From positions 28,992-72,372 of the forward strand of contig DGMY01000019.1 in the NCBI GenBank assembly GCA_002388665.1: 43,381 nucleotides of DNA, written 5' to 3'. Below, piece after piece: positions 7,337 through 16,020 of this stretch. Below the pieces are notes generated by a model. It had not been told where the DNA came from. It saw only the letters and a program-made list of their open reading frames with translations, and made no database searches. A program made the translations under genes and the position numbers. Origin of the DNA: Opitutia bacterium UBA4506 (GTDB lineage Bacteria; Verrucomicrobiota; Verrucomicrobiia; Opitutales; Puniceicoccaceae). The stretch's first letter is position 1. Every line of letters begins with the position of its first letter.

Positions 7337-9676
7337 TTAAGTAATTAATTGCTGGCTGCTCGCGTGCGCTTCGTCGAGTGTTAGACCAAAGTGTGGAGAG
7401 TAGTTCAGTTCGGGGGAGATCAAGACGTGAAATTGCTCGTCGCGCAGGGATTCGAAGGCCGTGCGATTCTCGCTCAGCAGTTTAGGGCTAATTTGCACGG
7501 TATAGCGTTGAAGGCCTCGGAGTAGATTGCGGTGCAAGGGGATGCTTTCGCTACGGAGTTGATCGATGAGTGTGCGTGCGGTCTCGTCGTAGGGGATGAT
7601 TACGGAGACTTGCCAGTCGTTGATCAGCTTAAAGTCTTTGGACGCTGTCGCGAATTGATAGCGGAAAGGGCAGTGTTTGAACGCGGGGCGCCCGTCGTAG
7701 CGGAAGTTTTCTAGGATCTCTTTTTCGTCCCAGCGATCTTTTTGTTTGTAGTAGTAATGGTCGAAATATTGGTGAATGGCTTCTTCACCGAGCAGGTCCT
7801 CATGTCTCTCCATGACTTGGGCTGCGACTTGAGCAGTTTCGCGAAAGTAGGCCTCAGCCTCGTTGTCATCCGGTCGAAAAATATATGTCTTACCATGCTG
7901 GGGCAATTTGCCGTTTCGGTTGCAGCGTCCTGCGGCCTGTGCGATTGAATCGATCCCGGCCAATGCGCGATAAACGACAGGGAAGTCCACATCAACGCCT
8001 GCTTCGATGAGCTGCGTGGAGACGAGGCGAACGGGTTGTTTTTGGAGTAGCCGCTTGCGAACTTTAGCTAAGATCAAGCTTCGATGCTCCGGGCACATGA
8101 GCGCGGATAGGTGATAGACGTCGGCCGTATTCTGGAGTTGCTGGAAGAGCGCTTGCGCATGTTTGCGGCGGTTGACAATGCAAAGGGCTTGTTCGGTTTC
8201 GAGCAAGCGTGCCGCTAGCACAGAGTCAGTGCATTCGCCTATGTCTTCAATTTCAACTCGCTTCAAGGCATTGAACAAGATGTCCGTGTCCTGAATGATC
8301 TCCCGGCAGCCACGTAGCCCGATTGGAAAACCATCAGTGTCGTGCTGTATTGCTGGCTGTGTTGCCGTGCAAAGCATTGCAGTGGAATTGTAGTGATCCG
8401 TCAGCTCCTGGAGGGTGCGAAGGCAAGGGGTTAAGAAATTAACCGGCAGCGTTTGCGCTTCGTCCAAGATAACGACGGCATTTGCGATGTTATGTAATTT
8501 CCGAGTGCGCGAAGTCTTGGATCCGAAGAGTGATTCGAAGAACTGGACGGAAGTGGTAATGACAATGGGTGCATCCCAGTTTTCAGAAGCGAGTCGCGAT
8601 TGTTCGGTGTCTTTGTCAGGAGATAAAGAGGAGTGATGTTCAATTAGTGGCGTGAATGTATCGGATCGCAGGTCCGATACGATGCCGCGAATCACTTCGG
8701 CATTCTGCTCGATGATCGAAGTGAAAGGGACGACATAGATGACACGTTTTTGTCCGCTTAATAGTGCATGTTTCAGTGCAAAATGAAGGGATGAAAGCGT
8801 TTTGCCACCACCTGTCGGAACCGTGAGGGTGAAAAGGCCTGGTGGTTGATTGGCGGCACTTGCGCAATCATGGGCGACCTTGCCACGCTGTTGATTCACA
8901 ATGTCATCGACTGCAGGCTGACCGAAACTTTGAATTTTTGCTGCTACACGTTTGGCGATCTGCTCGAGTGCGTCTTCGGGAGTGTTGTTGCGGATGGAAG
9001 TCGATGCTGGGGACATAAAGGCCTCAGTGGCCAGGAAGTCGGCATCAACCAGACAAGAGAAGAGCATTCGCGTGAAGAACGGCCCCGAGTAGGAGTCTCG
9101 GTCTGCACGAATCGCCTTAAGTAGGAAAGTGGGGAAGCTCGGGGGCATGGAATTTCTGAGAGGGGCTGGGATCTCAGAGATTTTCGGGAGGTCTTTTTTG
9201 AGTAGCCGTTGTTCCTGGCAACTGAGCCCGTTTCTATCGGTGTCAAGCAATCCGGAGTGGTGGCCTGCAATGGCAAAGGCGAGTATCTGCCCGTAGAGCG
9301 GATGTGCTGCTACCGCATGTTTGGCTCCCGTAGTGGAGTGGTCTACTTTTCCTGAAACGTCATCCTGATGGGGATCTGCCTTCGTTTTTAGATAATTTTG
9401 CCATTCGGGTGCGAATTTACCCAAGTCGTGCCACCAACCGGCGAGTCGTCCCCACTCTTCTGCGGTTTTGGCATTGTCACTGCCATAAGGGAACATTGCC
9501 GCAGCAAACTTTCCGGAGAGATACGCGACCTTGTTCAAATGACCGTGGTCGGGATGCAGGTTTTTGCATTTCGTGCACTCGGCACCGTGCAGGGTGGGGC
9601 AATCTTCCGAGAACAACGGTTCCCAGTGCTGCGGGTCCCCAGGGTGTTCGGGATGGCTATGGGCGTAAAATTGCAT
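7337..9676 (-). CDS. cas3: Helicase-nuclease Cas3 with N-terminal HD domain (type I-C)
   Basis: This 779-residue protein degrades target DNA recruited by Cascade. The HD nuclease covers about residues 45-220, with His83-Asp84 in WWHDLGKF and AGHHSG at 138-142. The helicase has Walker A TVPTGGGKT (to 293), DEAQ at 405-408, CTATQP, and a C-terminal helicase half with QAAGRCNRNG. The extreme N-terminus carries a Cys-x7-Cys-x2-Cys group (26, 34, 37) with nearby His residues before HLNKVA, which could bind metal. It is the first gene of the operon, with about 45 nt of predicted leader before ATG. Confidence 0.97.
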   Translation of the reverse strand: MQFYAHSHPEHPGDPQHWEPLFSEDCPTLHGAECTKCKNLHPDHGHLNKVAYLSGKFAAAMFPYGSDNAKTAEEWGRLAGWWHDLGKFAPEWQNYLKTKADPHQDDVSGKVDHSTTGAKHAVAAHPLYGQILAFAIAGHHSGLLDTDRNGLSCQEQRLLKKDLPKISEIPAPLRNSMPPSFPTFLLKAIRADRDSYSGPFFTRMLFSCLVDADFLATEAFMSPASTSIRNNTPEDALEQIAKRVAAKIQSFGQPAVDDIVNQQRGKVAHDCASAANQPPGLFTLTVPTGGGKTLSSLHFALKHALLSGQKRVIYVVPFTSIIEQNAEVIRGIVSDLRSDTFTPLIEHHSSLSPDKDTEQSRLASENWDAPIVITTSVQFFESLFGSKTSRTRKLHNIANAVVILDEAQTLPVNFLTPCLRTLQELTDHYNSTAMLCTATQPAIQHDTDGFPIGLRGCREIIQDTDILFNALKRVEIEDIGECTDSVLAARLLETEQALCIVNRRKHAQALFQQLQNTADVYHLSALMCPEHRSLILAKVRKRLLQKQPVRLVSTQLIEAGVDVDFPVVYRALAGIDSIAQAAGRCNRNGKLPQHGKTYIFRPDDNEAEAYFRETAQVAAQVMERHEDLLGEEAIHQYFDHYYYKQKDRWDEKEILENFRYDGRPAFKHCPFRYQFATASKDFKLINDWQVSVIIPYDETARTLIDQLRSESIPLHRNLLRGLQRYTVQISPKLLSENRTAFESLRDEQFHVLISPELNYSPHFGLTLDEAHASSQQLIT

Positions 9677-9722
9677 TTATGCTCTGTAATTAGATTTATT
9701 CAGGCTCTTATTTGCGAGGTTT

Positions 9723-9755
9723 TTACAATTGTAAGAATGAATATATTAGCTCCAA
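9723..9755 (-). promoter_or_regulatory. Predicted cas operon promoter with overlapping palindromic operator
   Basis: On the minus strand TTGGAG (9755-9750) and TACAAT (9733-9728) are separated by 16 nt and resemble sigma-70 boxes. The -10 box lies inside the perfect 12-bp palindrome TTACAATTGTAA (9723-9734). Transcription would start about 45 nt upstream of cas3. A dimeric repressor on the palindrome would block the promoter. The divergent WYL gene product is the obvious candidate. This is a pattern call without experimental support. Confidence 0.45.
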
Positions 9756-9936
9756 TTTGCGGATGTGTTCGTACGGGTGCGCTGTGTATCGATATGGAGG
9801 ATTTGGCGTATTCTAGGCATATGCGCCTGAATGGGAGCGGTCAATAGCTAAAATATAGTTATCATAGAAACTATTCGTGTTTTGTTGTGGATGGCTTGCT
9901 CTCTGACGGTTCATATGTTTACTGGTCCTACTTTCT

Positions 9937-10761
9937 ATGAGATTTGATTCAACGATCGCGGCGTGGAGTGAGAGACAGCGGCTACTTTTTGTGGAACGGT
10001 TGTTATTTTGGCGGGGTACGATTAATCGGAAGGATCTTTGTGATCATTTTGGGATCTCATTGCCCCAGGCGACGAAAGATCTAGTGGCCTATACCACGTT
10101 GAATTCAAGCGCCTGCCATTATGATGTGAGGAGGAAGTGCTACGTGGCGTCCGGCAGTATGGAGGCTGTTCTCTCTGAACCTGATTTCAGTGGAGATATG
10201 GAGGTCGTTGGAGTGTCGATGCGGGATTCATTGGGTGAAGGAGAGTTTGTATTGGGGATGAGCCGCCCGCCGCGATTTGCGGATGTGACTATTCATCGGA
10301 AGCTGTCATTGGCAGCGTCGGGTTATAGGAGTCTGGAAGTGACCTATTGGTCAGTTCGATCGGGGAAGTCGGAGAAGAGGCGCATTAGTCCCCGTGGATT
10401 TGGTTACGATGGATTGCGCTGGCATGTGCGGGCGTATTGCCACCGGGATGAATCGTTCAAGGACTTTGTTGTGGGGAGGTTTCAGTCGGTTGGAGCGGCG
10501 AGGGCGTGTGACCGTGTCGATGTAGTCGATGTCGATTGGCTAGAAACAGAAGTCCTGAAGTTTCGCGCGAACAGGGAATTGCCTGAGGCCAAGCGTAAGG
10601 CGTTGGAAATGGATTACGGCATGGTCAATGGTGAGTTGGTGTTGCCGGTGAGGCGAGCGATGCGCATCTATGCCCTACGTCGATTGGGTTTTATTCAAAA
10701 TTCTTTGGAGGCAGGGAGCTTGAATGAGTTGAAGCAGTTGGAGTGGTTGGGTACGGGATGA
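9937..10761 (+). CDS. WYL-domain transcriptional regulator, BrxR/CapW-like
   Basis: The 274-residue protein has an N-terminal winged helix (about 12-75; ISLPQATKDLVAY is the recognition region, and YDVRRKCYVA a typical BrxR-like wing), a WYL domain (about 120-190; TYWSV, ISPRGFGYDGLRWHVRAYC, FVVGRF) and a C-terminal WCX-like part. BrxR/CapW proteins are dimeric repressors of BREX and CBASS defence operons, and WYL domains sense nucleic-acid ligands. It is transcribed away from cas3 over a 260-nt shared intergenic region. I infer that it represses the cas operon. No strong ribosome site precedes the ATG. Another inverted pair, ATAGTT/AACTAT (9855-9874), lies in its own upstream region and may be autoregulatory. 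Confidence 0.9.
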   Translation: MRFDSTIAAWSERQRLLFVERLLFWRGTINRKDLCDHFGISLPQATKDLVAYTTLNSSACHYDVRRKCYVASGSMEAVLSEPDFSGDMEVVGVSMRDSLGEGEFVLGMSRPPRFADVTIHRKLSLAASGYRSLEVTYWSVRSGKSEKRRISPRGFGYDGLRWHVRAYCHRDESFKDFVVGRFQSVGAARACDRVDVVDVDWLETEVLKFRANRELPEAKRKALEMDYGMVNGELVLPVRRAMRIYALRRLGFIQNSLEAGSLNELKQLEWLGTG

Positions 10762-10828
10762 GGGTTTCCTTGGTGGCGATTTGATCTCGTCAGTGGTTCG
10801 GAGGTTGATTTACGGTTTGGAGATGGCA

Positions 10829-11605
10829 ATGGATTTGAAAGATAAGCGAATTTGTGTGACCCGAGCGCGGAAGCAATCGGGAGGTTTGGCTGCTTTGCTT
10901 GAGGCTCGAGGGGCGGAGGTGCTGGAATTGCCGTTGATCGAGGTGGTGCCAACCTCTAACCGGAAGGTCTTGGAAGAAGTGCTCGAGTTGCCAGGAGTCT
11001 ATGACTGGATCATTTTCACCAGTGCCAATGGCGTGCGGTATTTTTTCTCGGAACTGGTGGCCAAGTGTGAAGACCTTCGGGCGATTGGATTCGCGCGGAT
11101 CGCTTGTGTCGGTGCTGCTACTGCGGAGGCAGTCAGAGAGCATCGCCTGCGGGTGGACTTGTTGCCTGAGAAGGCCAATGCCGAAAGCCTTGCGGCCTCC
11201 TTGGTGGAATCTCATAGCTTGGATAGTGCGCGGGTTCTGATTGTCACGGGGAACCGAAACCGGGATGTATTGCCCCGAATCCTACAAGAGGACGGGAATG
11301 CGATCGTGGATATTGCCGAGGTGTACGAAACGAAGCTAGCCACCTTGGCGGGAACTGCTGAGGCGGTGGATTTCCAGAAAAACGGAGCGGACGCCATTCT
11401 TTTCACTAGTGCAAGTACGGTTGAAGCCTTCGCCGAACAGGCGTCGGAGTTGCAATTGCAGAAGGGGGCACGTCTCCCAAAGGCGTTTAGTATCGGACCG
11501 ATGACCTCAGAGGCATTGGCGGGGGCGGGGATTCCGCTCGAGGCCGAGGCGCCCGAGGCGAGTCTGGATTCGTTGGTGGAGATGGTGGTCGAGCGATTGG
11601 GCTGA
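10829..11605 (+). CDS. hemD: Uroporphyrinogen-III synthase
   Basis: HemD closes and inverts hydroxymethylbilane to uroporphyrinogen III in haem and corrin synthesis. The 258-residue protein shows the two-lobed family pattern: KRICVTRARKQSGGLAALLE at the start, DWIIFTSANGVRYFF (about 54-68), then VLIVTGNRNRDVLPRIL and ADAILFTSASTVEAF in the second lobe. The ATG at 10829 is preceded by GGAG at 10819-10822 and fits the family N-terminus better than the upstream in-frame alternatives. trpF begins 4 nt after the stop, so they form an operon. Confidence 0.93.
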   Translation: MDLKDKRICVTRARKQSGGLAALLEARGAEVLELPLIEVVPTSNRKVLEEVLELPGVYDWIIFTSANGVRYFFSELVAKCEDLRAIGFARIACVGAATAEAVREHRLRVDLLPEKANAESLAASLVESHSLDSARVLIVTGNRNRDVLPRILQEDGNAIVDIAEVYETKLATLAGTAEAVDFQKNGADAILFTSASTVEAFAEQASELQLQKGARLPKAFSIGPMTSEALAGAGIPLEAEAPEASLDSLVEMVVERLG

Positions 11606-11609
11606 GGAG

Positions 11610-12257
11610 ATGGAGGTAGCCGTAAAAGTTTGTGGGCTCCGTCGGCCCGAGGATGCAGTCGAAGCCTTCGCTCAGGGAGCGGCCTATGGAGGAGTGATCG
11701 GTCATCCGGCTTCGCCGCGCTTCGTTCCTGAGGAGATGGAACGAGATCTTTTGGACAGGATTCCGGTCGGGCGTCGAGTCTGGGTGGCAGTCGAACCGCA
11801 CCCGGATCGGGTGGAGGCTGCGTTCGCCCGGGGATTTGACTTTGCACAGATTCATTTCGATCCGGAGGGCACGTATTCTCCACAGTTGCTCGCCGAGGGC
11901 GTGGATGCAGAGCGTCTGTGGTTGGCACCGCGGATGGCGAATCCGTTGGAGTTTCAGCCCGAATGGATTGAGCTGGCCGGGTTGTTCCTGATCGACGGAT
12001 TTGCGAGAGACCGTATGGGTGGAACCGGGCAATTAGTCGACGGTGAGGCGTATGCAGAATTGCAGCGAAAGTTTCCCGAAGCAGTGTTTGCGTTGGCTGG
12101 GGGATTGGACCCGCAGAATATTGGTGCGATGCTGCGGGCGAGCGAAGCGACTCAGATCGACGTGAACAGTGGCGTCGAGTCAGCTCCCGGTGTCAAGGAC
12201 CCGAGACTCATTCGCCAGTTGTTTGAGCGGGTGAGAGAAGCGGATCCGGAGGAGTAA
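11610..12257 (+). CDS. trpF: Phosphoribosylanthranilate isomerase
   Basis: TrpF catalyses the Amadori rearrangement of phosphoribosylanthranilate in tryptophan synthesis. The 215-residue TIM barrel has the catalytic Cys in VKVCGL (residue 8), the GVIGHPASPRFV strand, DGFARDRMGGTGQ with the phosphate-binding GGTG, ALAGGLDPQNI, and DVNSGVESAPGVKD near the end. The ribosome site GAGGAG overlaps the hemD stop. The last 50 nt overlap, tail to tail, the opposing hydrolase gene. Some loops differ from typical TrpF (IHFDPEG replaces the usual QLHG), so it is a divergent member. Confidence 0.85.
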   Translation: MEVAVKVCGLRRPEDAVEAFAQGAAYGGVIGHPASPRFVPEEMERDLLDRIPVGRRVWVAVEPHPDRVEAAFARGFDFAQIHFDPEGTYSPQLLAEGVDAERLWLAPRMANPLEFQPEWIELAGLFLIDGFARDRMGGTGQLVDGEAYAELQRKFPEAVFALAGGLDPQNIGAMLRASEATQIDVNSGVESAPGVKDPRLIRQLFERVREADPEE

Positions 12258-13032
12258 TCCTTAGTTTGGCGAGCGTGGCCTGCATGTCGGCGCGCCCGAT
12301 GTGGCGTAGGTCATTGTGGCTGCCGTCGGGGTAGAGGTATAGGGTCGTGCCCGGATTTGCTTCGGCTAGTCGTTGAGAATGGGTAGCGGGAATTGTCCGG
12401 TCGAGTTCGCCGTGAAAGAGAAAGATGGGCCCCTCTACGCTGGCGATCAGATCCTCGCTGGGAAAGGGTTCGGTCAGAAGTAGCGGAAATGGAAGCGGTA
12501 CCATTGAGAGAACCGATCGGAAGGTCGCCTCGAGAACGAGACCGCGGAACGGGTGCTGTGAGGCGATGAAAATAGCGGGGGCTCCGCCGAGAGACCTTCC
12601 CCAGACCACAGTGTCCTGCGCGTGCACACCGTATCGTTCTTGGGCCTCCTCCCAGACAGCGTTCGCGGCAGCCCGGACATTTTCCGCTGTGGGGCTTCCG
12701 GAGCTCTGACCGTACCCTGGGTAGTCGAGGGCGATTACAGAATATCCCAGTTCGTTAAACCACGCGAACCGTTCTGTATTTGTACCTAGATCTTCTCCAT
12801 TGCCATGAAAGTAAAGCAGGACAGGAGCATCTGCATCCGAAGCGGGTTGATAGATCCAAGCCACCTTTTCGCCCGTTGAAGACTGGGTACTGGATAGGCC
12901 TGGGAGCGAATCGTAGGTGCTGCCACGGTAGGGGAACAGCTGTCGCGGGTAGGCCCATAGGACGATCAGGTTGAGGGAGCCGTATCCAATTAGTAGAAGA
13001 AGGGTCGTGGTGAACAGGAAGGAGTATGGCAT
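12208..13032 (-). CDS. Membrane-anchored alpha/beta hydrolase (ABHD12/13-like)
   Basis: One N-terminal transmembrane helix (about 4-25) is followed by an alpha/beta hydrolase domain. Visible features are LLYFHGNGED (oxyanion region), LDYPGYGQSSG, the nucleophile elbow GRSLGG, the acid in HGELDRTIP and the catalytic His in DGSHNDL. Substrate is unknown; relatives include lysophospholipases and peptidases. The ATG at 13032 is preferred over longer in-frame starts because it puts the signal anchor at the N-terminus and avoids overlap with ugd. Its 3' end overlaps trpF convergently by 50 nt. Confidence 0.88.
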   Translation of the reverse strand: MPYSFLFTTTLLLLIGYGSLNLIVLWAYPRQLFPYRGSTYDSLPGLSSTQSSTGEKVAWIYQPASDADAPVLLYFHGNGEDLGTNTERFAWFNELGYSVIALDYPGYGQSSGSPTAENVRAAANAVWEEAQERYGVHAQDTVVWGRSLGGAPAIFIASQHPFRGLVLEATFRSVLSMVPLPFPLLLTEPFPSEDLIASVEGPIFLFHGELDRTIPATHSQRLAEANPGTTLYLYPDGSHNDLRHIGRADMQATLAKLRITPPDPLLSPAQTTGE

Positions 13033-13093
13033 CGTGATCGTTCTAGGATTGCAGAGATAGGAGCCCACGGTGTAAGTTAACGAAATTCTATCA

Positions 13094-14509
13094 ATGGCAA
13101 AAAAAGTTTGTTGCATCGGAGCTGGCTATGTCGGGGGACCGACCATGGCAGTTATCGCCCATAAAAATCCTCAAGTCACCGTCACGGTAGTCGATATCAA
13201 CGAGGATCGGATTCAAGGATGGAACTCAGATGAGTTGCCCGTCTTCGAGCCAGGTCTTTTAGATGTGGTCAAAGAGGCGCGCGGGAGAAATCTCTTTTTC
13301 TCAACCGCAGTCGAAGCGGCGATCGCCGATGCGGATATCATTTTTGTTTCGGTGAACACCCCGACCAAAGAATTCGGAGTGGGCAAGGGCAGTGCGGCCA
13401 ATTTGATGTACATCGAAAAATGTGCCCGGACGATCGCACGCGTAGCGAAGTCGGACAAAATCATTGTCGAGAAGTCGACAGTGCCAGTACGTACGGCAGA
13501 GTTTCTCAAGCAGATTCTGCATGCGGAGGGTTCGGAGTATCAGTTTGATATCGTCTCAAATCCCGAGTTCCTCGCGGAAGGAACTGCGATTGTTGACCTC
13601 AACAATCCTGACCGGGTCCTCATCGGTGGGGATCAAACGGTAGAGGGGAAGAAGGCAGTCGCAGAAGTCTCCAAGCTCTATGAGGCATGGGTTCCGAAAG
13701 AACGAATTCTTAAGACGAATTTGTGGTCATCCGAATTGTCGAAACTGACGGCTAATGCGTTTCTTGCGCAGCGAATTTCGAGTATCAACTCGATTTCGGC
13801 CCTGTGCGAGAGGACAGATGCAGACGTCGATGAGGTGGCGCGGGCGATTGGAATGGATTCGCGTATCGGGTCCAAATTCCTCCGGAGCTCCGTCGGGTTC
13901 GGTGGATCCTGTTTCCAGAAGGATATTTTAAACCTCGTGTACTTGTGTGAGTTCTTTGGACTTCCAGAAGTGGCTGATTACTGGCGCAAGGTTGTGGAAA
14001 TGAATGATTTCCAGAAACGGCGTTTCGTGGGTCGGATCATGACCGCGATGTTTAATACCGTGAGTGGTCGGAATCTGGCTATTTTCGGTTTTGCGTTTAA
14101 GAAAGACACGAATGACACCCGTGAATCGGCAGCGATCGCTGTGTGTCGGGATCTCCTCGAGGAGCGTGCCATTTTGCACATTTACGACCCTCGTGTGAAG
14201 AAATCCCAAATCTACCGGGATTTGGGGTTCGACCCAGATAAGGAAGATTCGCGGGTCAAGATCGTTAACGATCCCTACCAAGCCGTTGCCGATTGTGATG
14301 GGCTCGCGGTTTTGACCGAGTGGGATGAGTTTAACGATCTCGATTATTCTAAGATCTTCGAGAGGATGCGTAAGCCCGCCCATATCTTTGACGGGCGAAA
14401 TCTTTTGGATGCCGAGCGACTGCGGCAGATTGGATTTACAATGCATTGCATCGGAAAAGGGGAAACCGGTGCTGCCGTTAAACCAATGCGGCGAAAGAGC
14501 GATTTTTAG
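13094..14509 (+). CDS. ugd: UDP-glucose 6-dehydrogenase, eukaryotic-like type
   Basis: The enzyme oxidises UDP-glucose to UDP-glucuronate with two NAD+. In its 471 residues are the Rossmann motif CCIGAGYVGGPTMAV (6-20), SVNTPTKEFG, VEKSTVPVRTAE, FLAEGTAI, the catalytic Cys in FGGSCFQKDILNLVYLCE (about residue 276) and FGFAFKKDTNDTRES. Motif wording and length resemble animal and plant UGDH more than short enterobacterial Ugd, a version also known in some bacteria. gmhA follows after 3 nt, suggesting a surface-polysaccharide or nucleotide-sugar operon. Confidence 0.95.
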   Translation: MAKKVCCIGAGYVGGPTMAVIAHKNPQVTVTVVDINEDRIQGWNSDELPVFEPGLLDVVKEARGRNLFFSTAVEAAIADADIIFVSVNTPTKEFGVGKGSAANLMYIEKCARTIARVAKSDKIIVEKSTVPVRTAEFLKQILHAEGSEYQFDIVSNPEFLAEGTAIVDLNNPDRVLIGGDQTVEGKKAVAEVSKLYEAWVPKERILKTNLWSSELSKLTANAFLAQRISSINSISALCERTDADVDEVARAIGMDSRIGSKFLRSSVGFGGSCFQKDILNLVYLCEFFGLPEVADYWRKVVEMNDFQKRRFVGRIMTAMFNTVSGRNLAIFGFAFKKDTNDTRESAAIAVCRDLLEERAILHIYDPRVKKSQIYRDLGFDPDKEDSRVKIVNDPYQAVADCDGLAVLTEWDEFNDLDYSKIFERMRKPAHIFDGRNLLDAERLRQIGFTMHCIGKGETGAAVKPMRRKSDF

Positions 14510-14512
14510 GAG

Positions 14513-15073
14513 ATGGTCGATTCTCTGATACGAGTCCTCGAGGATTTTCGCCCTTCAATGGACCAAATCGAGAGTACGGGACTCATCCTCGCTGAACGTT
14601 TGCAAGCGGGCGGAAAAATTCTGGCCTGCGGTAATGGAGGGAGTGCTTCGGACTCAATGCACCTGTGTGAGGAGCTCACGGGGCGCTACCGTGAGACCCG
14701 GCGAGCGTTGCCGGCAATCAGTCTCAATGCGGACGGAACTGCTTTGACGTGCATCGCCAACGATTTTGGCTTTGAGGAGATTTTCTCTCGGCAGGTCGAG
14801 GCATTGGGCGTAGCGGGTGACGTTCTGATCGTTTTCTCAACCAGTGGGAGTTCGGCAAATATCCTGCGCGCGCTGGAGGCAGCTCGGGAGAGGGGGATGT
14901 ATTCGATCGCCCTACTGGGGAAGTCCGGAGGATCGGCGCTGAATCAAGCGGATTCTTCGATCGTTGTACCCTCGCAAGAGAGTGCGAGAATTCAGGAAGT
15001 GCATACTTTTGTCCTACATCGCTGGCTTGATGTGATCGAAGAGATTCTCTTTGGCACAGAGCGTTCCCAGTAA
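14513..15073 (+). CDS. gmhA: Sedoheptulose-7-phosphate isomerase (GmhA-like SIS protein)
   Basis: The 186-residue SIS-fold protein matches GmhA, which makes D-glycero-D-manno-heptose 7-phosphate for LPS core or glycans. ILACGNGGSASDSMHLCEEL (about 36-55) includes predicted zinc ligands His50 and Glu54, and RIQEVHTFVLH near the C-terminus supplies Gln and His ligands. FSTSGSSANI is the sugar-phosphate loop. AGGAG immediately precedes the ATG and overlaps the ugd stop, so the genes are co-translated. Another SIS isomerase function remains possible. Confidence 0.87.
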   Translation: MVDSLIRVLEDFRPSMDQIESTGLILAERLQAGGKILACGNGGSASDSMHLCEELTGRYRETRRALPAISLNADGTALTCIANDFGFEEIFSRQVEALGVAGDVLIVFSTSGSSANILRALEAARERGMYSIALLGKSGGSALNQADSSIVVPSQESARIQEVHTFVLHRWLDVIEEILFGTERSQ

Positions 15074-15226
15074 AAATTGTAACCATATTGTTTTTGACCT
15101 CAGCGGGTAGGTAGGAATGCTGGTCGGTAATTCTTTCTATTCACGAATTATTCATTGGCCAAATCCAACAATGTGGGGGATTCTCCCATTATAGCACTAT
15201 TATGAACTTCAGATACAATTTCCGAT

Positions 15227-15502
15227 ATGTCGGTAGGTGAGATTATTTCGATCGGAATCATGTGTCTAAAATTGGCACCCGCCTTCCTTTTGTTGGGGAT
15301 CGGCTTGCGTTATCTGTTCTACGACGCAGATGCGTGGAACCTCGATAAGAGCTATGAGAAGTATTTTCATGGCCGCCGGCGGAAGAAATATCGACAGTTC
15401 ACCCAAAGAGTCGGCTTGGTGCTATTGATCGTAGGGCTGATCTACACTTGGTTAGTCGTGTGGCCGATATTAGAGGGCTTTATTCTCGAAGATTCCAAAT
15501 AG
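15227..15502 (+). CDS. Small protein with two transmembrane helices, function unknown
   Basis: This 91-residue ORF has hydrophobic helices at about 5-28 and 61-83 separated by a basic loop (YFHGRRRKKYRQF). The layout suggests an inner-membrane protein with a cytoplasmic or periplasmic positive loop. I do not recognise the family. TACAAT shortly before the ATG (about 15214) could be a -10 box, which would make the 5' leader very short. The 153-nt gap upstream contains no other gene. The thioesterase gene follows on the same strand. Confidence 0.6.
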   Translation: MSVGEIISIGIMCLKLAPAFLLLGIGLRYLFYDADAWNLDKSYEKYFHGRRRKKYRQFTQRVGLVLLIVGLIYTWLVVWPILEGFILEDSK

Positions 15503-15544
15503 GGATTGAGGCGCCCCTCGGTTTTCGCAGAAGATTCTGCGTAT

Positions 15545-15955
15545 ATGGTTCGATCAAAAACTTCGATCCGGGTTCGGTATGCCGAAACCGACATGATGGG
15601 AATCGTGTATCACAGCCGGTATCTTCCTTGGTTGGAATGTGCGCGTATTCAGTTGCTCGATGATTTGGGCTGCCCTTATCGAGAGATGGAGGAGATGGGT
15701 GTTCGGCTCCCTGTTGTTGAAGTCAATTGCCGCTACCGGCAACCAGCACGGTTTGACGATCGGATCGTGGTTGTGGCAGAGGTCCGGGAAATGCCGCGCG
15801 CGCGAATCCAAATCTTCTATCAGGTGAAGAAAGAATCAGGGGAGCTGTTGTGCGAGGCGACTACGCTTCACGGCTTTATGAATCTCGAGAATCGTCCGTG
15901 CCGGCCCCCAGAAAAGCTACGAGCTGCGTTCGCAACGCACTTCACGTTGAGGTAG
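15545..15955 (+). CDS. Acyl-CoA thioesterase, YbgC/4HBT hotdog family
   Basis: The 136-residue protein has the family signature VRYAETDMMGIVYHSRYL (about 10-27), where the Asp is the catalytic residue of 4-hydroxybenzoyl-CoA thioesterase-like hotdog proteins, followed by ECARIQLLDDLG. It would hydrolyse short or medium acyl-CoA; the exact substrate is not predictable. The ATG at 15545 fits the family N-terminus. An in-frame TTG at 15506 would add 13 unconserved residues. No tol-pal genes are adjacent, so a Tol-related role is not supported by context. Confidence 0.88.
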   Translation: MVRSKTSIRVRYAETDMMGIVYHSRYLPWLECARIQLLDDLGCPYREMEEMGVRLPVVEVNCRYRQPARFDDRIVVVAEVREMPRARIQIFYQVKKESGELLCEATTLHGFMNLENRPCRPPEKLRAAFATHFTLR

Positions 15956-16020
15956 GATTGAGAGAAGTTGCGAGAAACCTCTTCTCGAGCTGTTGAAAAC
16001 CGACTCCTGAACAGGACCAG

